Made by a program: the position numbers and the translations under genes. The notes beneath the pieces were generated by a model. That model was not told where the DNA came from and searched no databases. It saw nothing but the letters and a program-made list of their open reading frames with translations. Shown in pieces: positions 8,201-14,271 of a DNA stretch of 50,096 nucleotides (positions are counted from its first letter, which is position 1; every line of letters begins with the position of its first letter). Source of the DNA: an uncultured Clostridia bacterium (GTDB lineage Bacteria; Bacillota; Clostridia; Oscillospirales; Oscillospiraceae); assembly GCA_946061515.1 (NCBI GenBank), contig CAMGRL010000013.1, forward strand, positions 1 through 50,096. Direction: 5' to 3'.

Positions 8201-8749
8201 TTACCGGTAAACGACGGAGGAGGCAAGGGCTTTCGCGCGCTCCTGGCCTTCATAATATTGAACGATAGACAGGGCAAAGGGGATGGCCGTGCCTACACCC
8301 CGGCTGGTGATGACCGTACCGTCCACCGCCACAGGGTCAAAGCTGACATTTGCCCCGGTCAGCTGTTCCTCCATGCCTGGATAGCACACGGCCTTTTTGC
8401 CCTCCAGCAGCCCGGCCTTTGCCAATACCGTGGGGGCGGCGCAGATGGCGGCGGTGAGCTTCCCGGCAGCGGCAAAGCTGCGCAGCAATGCCAAAACCCG
8501 CTCATCAGCGGCCAGGTTCGTTGTGCCGGGCATTCCGCCGGGCAAAATCACCCCATCATATTGGGAAAAATCCGTTTCGGAGAAGTTCCGGTCTGCGCCA
8601 ATACTGATGTTTTGGGCACCGGTCACACAGGCGGAACCGGCGACGGAAATGATGTCGCAGCCGATCTTGGCCCGCCGCAGCAGGTCCACAACGGTCAGCG
8701 CCTCAACCTCTTCATATCCATGGGCAAATAAAATTGCTGTTTTCTTCAT
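8201..8749 (-). CDS. DJ-1/PfpI family protein
   Basis: A 182-residue protein of the DJ-1/ThiJ/YajL group: AILFAHGYEEVEALTVVDLLRRA at the N-terminus with the conserved Glu, YDGVILPGGMPG, and the nucleophile elbow AICAAPTVLA carrying the reactive Cys near residue 100. The C-terminal VITSRGVGTAIPFALSIV is also typical. Members act as deglycase/glyoxalase-like or chaperone-like stress proteins; the precise role is unknown. It is the first gene of a two-gene operon with the RNase Z-like gene and has its own promoter at 8776-8804. Confidence 0.9.
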   Translation of the reverse strand: MKKTAILFAHGYEEVEALTVVDLLRRAKIGCDIISVAGSACVTGAQNISIGADRNFSETDFSQYDGVILPGGMPGTTNLAADERVLALLRSFAAAGKLTAAICAAPTVLAKAGLLEGKKAVCYPGMEEQLTGANVSFDPVAVDGTVITSRGVGTAIPFALSIVQYYEGQERAKALASSVVYR

Positions 8750-8775
8750 CAGACATCCTCCTTTTTTATGCAGAT

Positions 8776-8804
8776 ATTATACCTTAAGCTTTTCCCGGGT
8801 TCAA
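8776..8804 (-). promoter_or_regulatory. Promoter for the DJ-1/RNase Z operon
   Basis: On the minus strand: TTGAAC (8799-8804), a 17-base spacer, and TATAAT (8776-8781), then AAGGAGG before the start codon. It lies just inside the right end of the element. Confidence 0.72.
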
Positions 8805-8814
8805 GATGGAAGGT

Positions 8815-8846
8815 TTCATTTTGACCCCTTTGTACCTATATCGGTG
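8815..8846. other. Right attachment junction of the 6.4-kb element
   Basis: The core TGTACCTA is at 8831-8838. The element arm CATTTTGACCCCTT lies to its left and catalase sequence (complement of the codons LLTDI) to its right. The arm is an inverted, near-identical copy of the left arm at 2457-2472. Confidence 0.82.
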
Positions 8847-8932
8847 AGCAGACCCTTCAGCTCCGGGTAGGGCATGGAATAACGCTGGCTCAGGTAACGG
8901 AGAGAAGCGCCCAATTCCCCGTCTGGACCACC
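8831..8932 (-). pseudogene. cotJC: CotJC middle fragment, between two insertions
   Basis: On the minus strand this 102-base stretch encodes 34 codons beginning GGPDGELGASLRYLSQRY and ending LLTDIGT, the conserved CotJC block that precedes GTEELGHLEM. Upstream, at about 8933, similarity stops and an in-frame TGA appears shortly before, so a second junction lies in the codons of the QYGGPDGE motif, right beside the prophage integrase gene. The fragment is 100% consistent in frame with the C-terminal part at 2038-2456 once the 6.4-kb element is removed. Confidence 0.85.
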
Positions 8933-8956
8933 TGACTGTAAAAAGTGATAATATCA
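8925..8956. other. Probable left attachment junction of the prophage
   Basis: Catalase coding sequence (GGTGGTCCAGAC on the minus strand) ends at about 8932 and is replaced by A/T-rich sequence (TGACTGTAAAAAGTGATAAT) that runs into the stop of the serine integrase. Large serine integrases usually lie beside their attachment site. The exact core cannot be defined without the right end of the prophage. Confidence 0.65.
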
Positions 8957-10387
8957 GGTATAAAAATAAATCGCCAGGCGGTGGTTTTGTTTTTCGTAGA
9001 CGATATAGGAGATTATGCTTTTCAGCGCGGCGTTTTTGGCTGCCTCTGTGGCGCTGTCGTCTTTGATGATATCCAAAACATTCAGGACCTTCTTTTTGTA
9101 GGCCGGGATATTTACGGGAGCGGGTGCTGCTTTCTGGGCCTTACCGCGAATAGAATTGATCTCTGCGGTTATTTTCGCCTTCTTCTGGGCGTATTCCTCC
9201 AGACTGTCGATGCCGGCCTCATAGGCTTCCTGGACGCGCCGAAGCTTGTTTTGCGCGAGGGAGAGAGCTTTTTCAAAGTCAGGGCCGTTTGCCGGACGCG
9301 GAACAGACTGAGGAGCAAGCGGAAAGACAGAGGCGGAGGCGCAGGCCTCCAGCGCCTCGATCACCAGCCGGTTAGCCTTGGCGATGGACAGGGAGTGAGA
9401 GATCTGACAGGTACCCTTGGAATAATTATGACATTGCATGGAGGGGCAGCTGAGCGCGGCATAAACCAGCGTTGCGCCGCAGTTGGAGCAGCGGACAAGC
9501 CCTTTGAGCATCCATTCCACCGGCTGGCTGTCTCTTCGATATTTCGGTGTTACCCGGTCATGCAGCTCTATTTTTGCCTGTACCGCCTTCCATGTTGCGT
9601 CGTCTACGATCTTTTCATGCTGCCCGTCTACAACGATCCATTTAGACCGGTCCGGATCTCTGCCACGGGAATAGTTGTTTTTCCCGTCCGAAGACCAGCG
9701 GAGCTTCCCGTTGTATACGGGGTTTTGCAGGATGTATCTTACCCAGCGGTTATCCGGATTGTTCCCGCGCTTTGTACGCACACCCTCAATGGACAGCTTC
9801 CGGGCGATGGCTGTCACACCATCCCCGGCAAGAAAGTCCGCGTAAATGCGGCGGACGATATCCGCGTTTTCATTGGGGACGTAGGTTTTATCCACAATAT
9901 CATAGCCGAAGGCGGCGATGGTGACGATCTCGCCGCGGCTGACCTTTTCGGCCATGCCGCGCTTGACCTCGCCGGAGAGCCGGATGCTGTAAAATTCGTC
10001 CATCCACTCCAGGATGCGCTCAATCAGGGAGCCAAAAGGCCCATCGGCCAGGGGCTCGGAGATGCTGATGACCTCCACGCCGGAACGCTGGAGCATCGAT
10101 TTGTAAAAGATCGACTCTTCCTGATTGCGGGCAAAACGGGAGAATTTCCAGACAAGGATCGCCTCAAAAGGGTGCGTCTTGTCCTTAGCCCAGGCGATCA
10201 TGTTCTGAAACTGCGTGCGCTTCTTCGCGGAGCGGCCGGAAATGCCGTCATCCACAAAAACGAACTCCTCAGGGACAATATAATCGTTCTTTGATGCGTA
10301 TTCACGGATCAGCTTCAGCTGAGAATCAAGACTGTATTCGTCCTGACGCTCCGTAGACACGCGCAGGTATGCAGCGGCGATTTTCAT
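8954..10387 (-). CDS. int: Prophage serine integrase
   Basis: A 477-residue large serine recombinase. The catalytic domain is at residues ~3-150 with nucleophile Ser11 in AYLRVSTERQ and active-site Arg in KFSRFARN and SIRLSGEVKRGM. The recombinase domain is at ~170-270 (AFGYDIV ... YILQNPVYNGKLRW). A zinc ribbon (CSNCGATL ... CHNYSKGTC) follows near 320-355, then coiled coil and a C-terminal strand. The start has AAGGAGG at ideal spacing. The gene end is about 20 bases from the cotJC junction. It is clearly different in sequence from the recombinase at 3704, so the two elements integrated independently. Confidence 0.93.
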   Translation of the reverse strand: MKIAAAYLRVSTERQDEYSLDSQLKLIREYASKNDYIVPEEFVFVDDGISGRSAKKRTQFQNMIAWAKDKTHPFEAILVWKFSRFARNQEESIFYKSMLQRSGVEVISISEPLADGPFGSLIERILEWMDEFYSIRLSGEVKRGMAEKVSRGEIVTIAAFGYDIVDKTYVPNENADIVRRIYADFLAGDGVTAIARKLSIEGVRTKRGNNPDNRWVRYILQNPVYNGKLRWSSDGKNNYSRGRDPDRSKWIVVDGQHEKIVDDATWKAVQAKIELHDRVTPKYRRDSQPVEWMLKGLVRCSNCGATLVYAALSCPSMQCHNYSKGTCQISHSLSIAKANRLVIEALEACASASVFPLAPQSVPRPANGPDFEKALSLAQNKLRRVQEAYEAGIDSLEEYAQKKAKITAEINSIRGKAQKAAPAPVNIPAYKKKVLNVLDIIKDDSATEAAKNAALKSIISYIVYEKQNHRLAIYFYT

Positions 10388-10468
10388 TTGGTCACCTCCT
10401 TAGGGTTTTGACCGTCCAAAAGGACAGCATAATTAACACCCAAATTATAAATCTGGAAATTTTTATGG

Positions 10469-10522
10469 TTTACATTTTTGCGTAATAGGAATATAATGTG
10501 GTCACAAGAGATAAACTCTTGT
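10469..10522 (+). promoter_or_regulatory. Strong promoter of the type III toxin-antitoxin locus
   Basis: TTTACA (10469-10474), a 17-base spacer and TATAAT (10492-10497). An inverted repeat ACAAGAG-N5-CTCTTGT (10504-10522) starts at about +7 and could be an operator or the 5' end structure of the RNA. Confidence 0.72.
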
Positions 10523-10684
10523 ATTAGGACGACATTTTTGTACCATTCCCGTCGCTCCTGCCGCCTGTCGTCGGGCGTCTCACAAATACGCGACCTGCTT
10601 TTAATCGTCCCCTGCCGATTCGGGGTCTGATAAATTGACGGCTTGAACCGCCTGAACCCTCCGCTCCTGTTTGCGGAGGGTTTT
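10504..10684 (+). ncRNA. Candidate type III antitoxin RNA (CptI-like)
   Basis: Between a strong promoter and an intrinsic terminator, just upstream of a CptN-like toxin gene, lie two imperfect direct repeats at about 10551-10600 and 10606-10650. They share, in order, CGTC, CCTGCCG, TCGGG, GTCT, AAAT and a GC-rich end. Type III antitoxins are short tandem-repeat RNAs processed by the toxin into units that fold as pseudoknots and inhibit it; CptIN-type loci have few repeats. The repeats here are degenerate, so the exact unit borders are uncertain. Confidence 0.62.
10655..10684 (+). terminator. Terminator between antitoxin RNA and toxin gene
   Basis: AACCCTCCGC-N6-GCGGAGGGTTTT. A partial terminator in this position is the standard way type III toxin-antitoxin loci keep antitoxin RNA in excess over toxin mRNA. 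Confidence 0.8.
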
Positions 10685-10705
10685 GGTGTACGGGGGAAAA
10701 GAGAA

Positions 10706-11188
10706 ATGGTAAAAGAATGTGGGTTGTGTATCCTTTCGGATAGCTATTTTGAGCGGTTTCCTTATTCTGGACTGATGCAAAACAAGTATGAATCAAGGCC
10801 ATATTTCCTTGCTGTGCGCAACAGCAAAGGCATTGTTTGGCTGATTCCATTGAGTTCGCAGGTGGAGAAATACAGAAAAGCCATCGAGAAAACGGAGGCA
10901 AAAAGAGGGCGTGGAAACTGTATTTACCAATACATATGCCGCGTAAAGGGAGATGACAGCGTTTTCCTTATCGGAGATGCAATACCGGTTACAGATAAAT
11001 ATATCTTAAGGCCATTTACGGTAAAAGGAATTGCTTATGTTATGGAAGATCAAGCGGACATAAAAGCAATCAAGAGTAAATTTGGAAAATATCTTGCTCT
11101 TGTGCGGCAGGGAAAACTTAAGCCGATGGTGGATATTCTCCAGATTGAGCGGGAGCTTTTGCAAGAATTGAAAGAGGAAAATGAATAA
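10706..11188 (+). CDS. cptN: Type III toxin-antitoxin system endoribonuclease toxin (CptN/ToxN-like)
   Basis: I chose the ATG at 10706 (160 residues), preceded by GGGGGAAAAGAG; the frame is open further upstream but that part lies in the terminator. RPYFLAVRNSKGIVWLIPLSS near residue 31, then QVEKYRKAIEK, FLIGDAIPVTDKYI and a C-terminal helical stretch match the CptIN subgroup of ToxN/AbiQ-like toxins. These are endoribonucleases that cleave mRNA and their own antitoxin RNA. In this phage the locus could block superinfecting phages by abortive infection and stabilise the prophage. The upstream promoter-repeat-terminator order supports the call. It is AT-richer than its neighbours. Confidence 0.72.
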   Translation: MVKECGLCILSDSYFERFPYSGLMQNKYESRPYFLAVRNSKGIVWLIPLSSQVEKYRKAIEKTEAKRGRGNCIYQYICRVKGDDSVFLIGDAIPVTDKYILRPFTVKGIAYVMEDQADIKAIKSKFGKYLALVRQGKLKPMVDILQIERELLQELKEENE

Positions 11189-11202
11189 CGAAACTATTTA
11201 CT

Positions 11203-11227
11203 GACCGTCCGAAAGGGCGGTCTTTTT
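11203..11227 (+). terminator. Terminator of the toxin gene
   Basis: GACCGTCC-GAAA-GGGCGGTC followed by TTTTT. Confidence 0.85.
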
Positions 11228-11240
11228 CATTAGAGTGCAT

Positions 11241-11388
11241 AAAAAATAACAGCCGTTAATGCTTTGAAGCACAAACGACTGTTATTTGGGAATCAGGCAG
11301 GGCGGCGTATCCTGCATCTCAGGTTCCCTTTCGGGAGCGTCGGGAGCCTTTCCGACCTCTGAGACCCAAAAAAGCATATGCATTTTGT
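11241..11388 (-). ncRNA. Predicted structured small RNA, ~150 nt, minus strand
   Basis: A complete RNA unit without a convincing ORF. The promoter TTGATT (11418-11423) - 17 bases - TATAGT (11395-11400) is on the minus strand. A multi-branched core follows: an outer stem TCTCAG / CTGAGA encloses hairpin GTCGG...CCGAC and hairpin TCCC-GAAA-GGGA with a GNRA tetraloop. The unit ends in terminator stem AAATAACAG...CTGTTATTT and a T6 run at 11246-11241. I do not recognise an Rfam family. It could be a phage regulatory RNA or a decoy. Confidence 0.6.
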
Positions 11389-11394
11389 GCTTAA

Positions 11395-11423
11395 ACTATA
11401 ACACAAAATATAGTGAAAATCAA
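11395..11423 (-). promoter_or_regulatory. Promoter of the predicted small RNA
   Basis: TTGATT - 17 bases - TATAGT on the minus strand (11418-11423 and 11395-11400). Confidence 0.65.
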
Positions 11424-11453
11424 CTTGTGCCAGAATTTTTCATCATACTCGGA

Positions 11454-11538
11454 GCGGGCGGCCACGCAGGGCCGCCCCTACGGGGTGTGAACTACCCCTC
11501 AGTCAGCTTCGCTGACAGCTCCCCTGACAAGGGGAGCC
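11454..11538 (+). repeat. Dispersed hairpin repeat, short variant
   Basis: Contains the hairpins GGGCGGCC/GGCCGCCC, GTCAGC-TTC-GCTGAC and GCTCCCC-TGACA-GGGGAGC, and the family ends ACTACCCCTCAG and ACAAGGGGAGCC. It lacks the central GGGCGACC/GGTCGCCC hairpin of the 72-bp form. It lies between the small RNA promoter and the repressor gene. Confidence 0.85.
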
Positions 11539-11586
11539 ATGAAGTGGGAGGCCCCTACGTTTTTTTACGGAAGTCTGAAAAATTGA

Positions 11587-11994
11587 TTATCCGGCATTGG
11601 TGCTGCGCTGCTCTTCCTGATAGCGCATACCATACTTGCGAAGGGCAGCGACAACTACTTGCCGATCATCCTCTGAGGCCTGACGCCAGGAGGAAACCAA
11701 AACACGTTCCTCAGAGCTCAATTCTGATTCACTGGGAGCAGGTTTTCCTCCTGTACTGTCTGAGATAGAAGGAGAAAAAGAATACTTGCGCTGTATGTTA
11801 CTGCGCCCGGTGAGAAAATCCATATCCACATTGAAATAATCAGCTATGGCCTCCAGCATCTCAAAGGATGGCTCACGTTGTCCGCGCTCGTACATCCCGA
11901 CAGTGCTTTCGGATATTCCAAGCACGGTTCCAAGCTGATTCTGCGTTAGATCATTCTGTTTACGCAGTTTTTTTAAAACGTCACCAAAAGGCAT
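11587..11994 (-). CDS. CI-like repressor, XRE-type helix-turn-helix
   Basis: A 135-residue protein from the ATG at 11994, the one best spaced from GAGGTG; an ATG at 11997 is adjacent. The Cro/CI helix-turn-helix is at residues ~5-60 (LRKQNDLTQNQLGTVLGISESTVGMYERGQREPSFEMLEAIADYFNVDMDFLTG). A linker and a C-terminal tail LVSSWRQASEDDRQVVVAALRKYGMRYQ follow. It has no peptidase domain, so induction is not by LexA-type self-cleavage. It is divergent from a Cro-like gene, with symmetric operators between. The tail is duplicated, in inverted orientation, in the gene at 14883. Confidence 0.88.
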   Translation of the reverse strand: MPFGDVLKKLRKQNDLTQNQLGTVLGISESTVGMYERGQREPSFEMLEAIADYFNVDMDFLTGRSNIQRKYSFSPSISDSTGGKPAPSESELSSEERVLVSSWRQASEDDRQVVVAALRKYGMRYQEEQRSTNAG

Positions 11995-12012
11995 CATAAT
12001 CACCTCATTGTA

Positions 12013-12041
12013 TATATAACACATAATGTGTGAAAACGCAA
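12013..12041 (-). promoter_or_regulatory. Promoter of the repressor gene
   Basis: On the minus strand TTGCGT (12036-12041) - 17 bases - TATATA (12013-12018). A palindrome ACACATAATGTGT lies in the spacer and may bind a regulator. Confidence 0.6.
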
Positions 12042-12050
12042 GATAAAAAT

Positions 12051-12112
12051 CGCACGAAATGTATTGACAACGTTTCAAACATGTGCTAAACTAAAATCGC
12101 ACGAAACGTGCG
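12051..12112 (+). promoter_or_regulatory. Early promoter with phage operators
   Basis: TTGACA (12064-12069) - 17 bases - TAAACT (12087-12092). Operator copies: CGCACGAAATGT (12051-12062, half conserved) abuts the -35, and the perfect palindrome CGCACG-AAA-CGTGCG (12098-12112) covers the transcription start. A third copy is at 12329-12345. Confidence 0.8.
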
Positions 12113-12127
12113 GGAGGTGAACAGACA

Positions 12128-12328
12128 ATGAGCGGTGCAGAAGTTGGAGCCGTGCTAAGGGAACTTAGAGGTGATATACCCAGAAAAACAGTAGCTGATG
12201 CAGTCGGAGTATCCGTTTCAGCTATGCAAATGTATGAGAATGGCGCACGAATTCCCAGGGATGAAACAAAAAGAAGAATTGCGGAATTTTATCATACTAC
12301 TGTTGCAGATATTTTTTTTAGAAACTGA
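12128..12328 (+). CDS. Cro-like helix-turn-helix protein
   Basis: A 66-residue protein consisting of one XRE-type helix-turn-helix (VLRELRGDIPRKTVADAVGVSVSAMQMYENGARIPRDETKRRIAEFY), with GGGAGGTGA before the ATG. It is divergent from the CI-like gene, and its promoter is covered by the CGCACG operators. It presumably acts as the lytic-side repressor. Another operator copy lies right after the stop. Confidence 0.85.
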   Translation: MSGAEVGAVLRELRGDIPRKTVADAVGVSVSAMQMYENGARIPRDETKRRIAEFYHTTVADIFFRN

Positions 12329-12345
12329 CCGCACGAATCGTGCGG
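12329..12345. promoter_or_regulatory. Third operator copy
   Basis: Perfect palindrome CCGCACG-AAT-CGTGCGG, starting just after the Cro-like stop codon. Same half-site as the operators at 12051 and 12098. Confidence 0.75.
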
Positions 12346-12473
12346 AGCTAAGGGCGATTAGTCAATTAAACAGCAAAGAGATTTATAAAGTCAGAAGTCT
12401 TGAGGCTCCATATCCTGAAGGCGGACATGGCCAGGGGGAACAGGAAGATCATACTTTAAGTAAGGAGATTCAT

Positions 12474-12725
12474 ATGAGAAAAAGAAAAAACAATGTACCG
12501 ATGAGAGAAATTGTGCTTCCGGGCAGCGAATGCGCAGTTTTCCTTAAAAAGGCCAGGCCGGTAATACAGCAATGCTTAGAGATTATTGAACAGGCCGGCC
12601 TGTCCGCCGCGGACGCGGAAGCAATCCCTGACGAGCTGCTGGACGCGATCCGGGCAAACAACGAGGAGGCCAACAATGAAAGACGGTTTCAATTATTCAG
12701 GAAAAAAGGTCCTTTCGACAACTGA
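12474..12725 (+). CDS. Hypothetical phage protein
   Basis: An 83-residue protein from ATG 12474, with TAAGGAG 7 bases upstream. It has a basic N-terminus (RKRKNN), then a helical segment FLKKARPVIQQCLEIIEQAG and an acidic C-terminal helix. No family recognised. Its 3' end overlaps the convergent DUF2513 gene by 33 bases. Confidence 0.62.
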   Translation: MRKRKNNVPMREIVLPGSECAVFLKKARPVIQQCLEIIEQAGLSAADAEAIPDELLDAIRANNEEANNERRFQLFRKKGPFDN

Positions 12726-13106
12726 AATCGCAACAGATTGCAGCAAAGCAAGAGAGAACCCGCCGATTTTGCCGAGAACAGGGAGAATTTTTTCTTTCCA
12801 AGTACTTGAATTGGAGATTGAAGAAAGAAGATCATGCCCTTTCGGCGTAATGTAATAAACGTGTTTATACGTGATAATGCCTCGATAAGACCGAGAGAAA
12901 TCGGTATCAATATAACCGCTCTTGGAAAGCTGAATAAGCGTATAGACAATATCTTCGGGGGAATAGGTGAAGCCTTTTGAAGTCATTTCTTTTACAACCG
13001 CCTTCGGGGTGCAATAAACAAAACGAATATCCGGATCAACTGAAATGGTAAGAAGAGACTCAAGGGTAAGCAAGGTATCACGGACACAATCTGGATTTAA
13101 TTTCAT
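12693..13106 (-). CDS. DUF2513 family phage protein
   Basis: A 137-residue protein starting MKLNPDCVRDTLLTLES, the hallmark opening of DUF2513. YSPEDIVYTLIQLSKSGYIDTDF and ITPKGHDLLSSI follow, giving a winged-helix-like fold typical of the family. A C-terminal extension contains a hydrophobic stretch (LPVLGKIGGFSLALLQSVAISVV). Members are common in phage immunity regions and of unknown function. AAGGATGA precedes the ATG. It is on the opposite strand to the early operon. Confidence 0.82.
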   Translation of the reverse strand: MKLNPDCVRDTLLTLESLLTISVDPDIRFVYCTPKAVVKEMTSKGFTYSPEDIVYTLIQLSKSGYIDTDFSRSYRGIITYKHVYYITPKGHDLLSSISNSSTWKEKILPVLGKIGGFSLALLQSVAISVVERTFFPE

Positions 13107-13151
13107 AAAATCATCCTTTTAATTACTAGTTTTTAGGGGAAGGAGGTCAAT

Positions 13152-13460
13152 GTGAAGCGAACAGGAAAACTCAGCGAAATAGCAGAAAAATGGGGGATGA
13201 GTGTTGAGGAGCTTATCTCCTATTGGGAGAAAAAGGAGCCAGAGTACGGGGCCAAGCTGCGGAGGCTTGTCAGAGAACACGAGGACCAGGAGAGCGGGTC
13301 AGGCGGAGAGAAGAGTAAAAAGAAGCTCCGCAAGAAGCGTGAATGCCGCGCCGGCCGCAGCGGAGAAGAGAGAAAGAATTACCTGATCTCGTTTATTTTT
13401 GGCGTCGGACTTGGCTATCTTGTTCTTTTCTTCTTCCGCCTGCTGCAGCTGATCCAATAG
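13152..13460 (+). CDS. Small protein with helix-turn-helix-like N-terminus and C-terminal membrane segment
   Basis: A 102-residue protein from GTG, with AGGAGG 5 bases upstream. The N-terminus KLSEIAEKWGMSVEELISYW resembles a short DNA-binding helix pair. A highly basic middle (KSKKKLRKKRECRAGR) and a C-terminal hydrophobic helix (LISFIFGVGLGYLVLFFF) follow. Its last 160 bases overlap the convergent gene at 13299-13664, so part of the C-terminus may be forced by that overlap. Function unknown. Confidence 0.55.
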   Translation: MKRTGKLSEIAEKWGMSVEELISYWEKKEPEYGAKLRRLVREHEDQESGSGGEKSKKKLRKKRECRAGRSGEERKNYLISFIFGVGLGYLVLFFFRLLQLIQ

Positions 13461-13664
13461 GGCAATGCCGTGAGCTTTCAGTGTGATGCGCTCACCTGAA
13501 CGCAGGTTGCCGGACAAGCAGCCTTTTGCAATGAGCTCTTCAATACGGAGTTTATCTGAACAAGGGTCAGGCCGTGAATCAGTAAGCCCCTGGTTGAGCA
13601 GATCAACATAGCAGATGGAATTACCGCTGTTATGGACAGCGGACAGGATTTGAAATTCAGTCAT
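13299..13664 (-). CDS. Winged-helix-like protein with C-terminal membrane segment
   Basis: A 121-residue protein starting MTEFQILSAV. The N-terminal ~75 residues (SDKLRIEELIAKGCLSG ... SGERITLKAHGIALL) are paralogous to the N-terminus of the gene at 14883. A charged helix and a C-terminal hydrophobic helix (ILSLFSAAAGAAFTLLAELLFTLL) follow. The longer frame upstream of this Met has no ribosome binding site. Function unknown; the layout suggests a membrane-tethered regulator. Confidence 0.65.
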   Translation of the reverse strand: MTEFQILSAVHNSGNSICYVDLLNQGLTDSRPDPCSDKLRIEELIAKGCLSGNLRSGERITLKAHGIALLDQLQQAEEEKNKIAKSDAKNKRDQVILSLFSAAAGAAFTLLAELLFTLLSA

Positions 13665-13743
13665 AAAAACACGCCCTTTCTTTTGCATTGTAGCAGGAAG
13701 GAGGGGAGTAGGCAAGAAAAAAGCAAAGGAGGTCAATCAAGCA

Positions 13744-14037
13744 ATGAAGTGCAGAATATGTGGGCAGGAGCTGGAGGAAAAAATGAAATTTTGCCCGGAA
13801 TGCGGACGGGCAGTAAGACCCTGGGACAGGGACAAAGCATCAGAGCAGACCGAGCGGGACCTTCGGACACTTTCAGCGCTGCTCCACTACCACGAGCGGA
13901 TAATGCTGGCGGAGGTTCAGCCTGTATGCAGCAACGCAGTGGAAGGCCGCTGCGCAACAAAGGTTTTTTGCGACGCCTACGCTGACGCGCTCAAAGAGGC
14001 GATACGCTGTATACGGATATGTCATGGTCTTGGCTGA
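13744..14037 (+). CDS. Zinc-ribbon protein
   Basis: A 97-residue protein with AAGGAGG upstream of the ATG. The N-terminus CRICGQELEEKMKFCPECG is a four-Cys zinc ribbon, followed by a helical region rich in Cys. Role unknown. Its 3' end overlaps a probable minus-strand gene by 47 bases. Confidence 0.7.
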   Translation: MKCRICGQELEEKMKFCPECGRAVRPWDRDKASEQTERDLRTLSALLHYHERIMLAEVQPVCSNAVEGRCATKVFCDAYADALKEAIRCIRICHGLG

Positions 14038-14212
14038 AAAGCGCCAGCGCTTTTTCGCGGCAGAGACGGCAGCTCTGACCGGCGTGCATGAAATCACAGC
14101 CGTTAAAGGCGAGAAGATGTACGTTTTCATAGTCCACGGTGCAGATATAGACCGTCTGGTTACGATGCAGTTCAGGACAAGAGATTTGAAGTTTGTGTTC
14201 TGTCAATATCAT
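13991..14212 (-). CDS. Small Cys-rich protein
   Basis: A 73-residue frame from ATG 14212 with AAGGGAG just upstream. It contains C-x2-C (CRLCREK) and other Cys/His residues. It is favoured over the overlapping plus-strand frame because its upstream region shares about 30 bases (around GCATTGTAGCAGG) with the region between the divergent genes at 13664/13744. Function unknown. Confidence 0.45.
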   Translation of the reverse strand: MILTEHKLQISCPELHRNQTVYICTVDYENVHLLAFNGCDFMHAGQSCRLCREKALALFSQDHDISVYSVSPL

Positions 14213-14271
14213 CACTCCCTTTTTTCTGCATTGTAGCAGGAGGAGGGGGAGACGGCAAGGAGGTGATTTTG

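Larger units (their letters stand above)
2449..8838. mobile_element. 6.4-kb serine-recombinase element inserted in cotJC
   Basis: Bounded by the 8-bp direct repeat TGTACCTA at 2449-2456 and 8831-8838. Deleting one repeat copy plus the 6382 bases up to the other joins LLTDIGT to GTEELGH in frame, which is the intact CotJC sequence. The element carries one large serine recombinase (3704-5251), a small ORF overlapping it, and cargo genes. There is a promoter just inside each end pointing inward. Insertion of a recombinase-bearing element into a sporulation gene has precedents in skin (sigK) and SP-beta (spsM) of Bacillus. Whether this one excises in development is inference. Confidence 0.82.

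Noticed and set aside
8933-8956. tRNA-gene attachment site for the prophage
   Set aside because: No tRNA is present at the junction; the target is the coding sequence of cotJC.
8954-10294. 449-residue plus-strand ORF opposite the prophage integrase
   Set aside because: Antisense shadow; the minus strand has a complete recombinase with catalytic Ser and zinc ribbon.
14024-14236. 70-residue plus-strand ORF after the zinc-ribbon gene
   Set aside because: No ribosome binding site; the minus-strand frame 13991-14212 has a better start and a duplicated upstream region.
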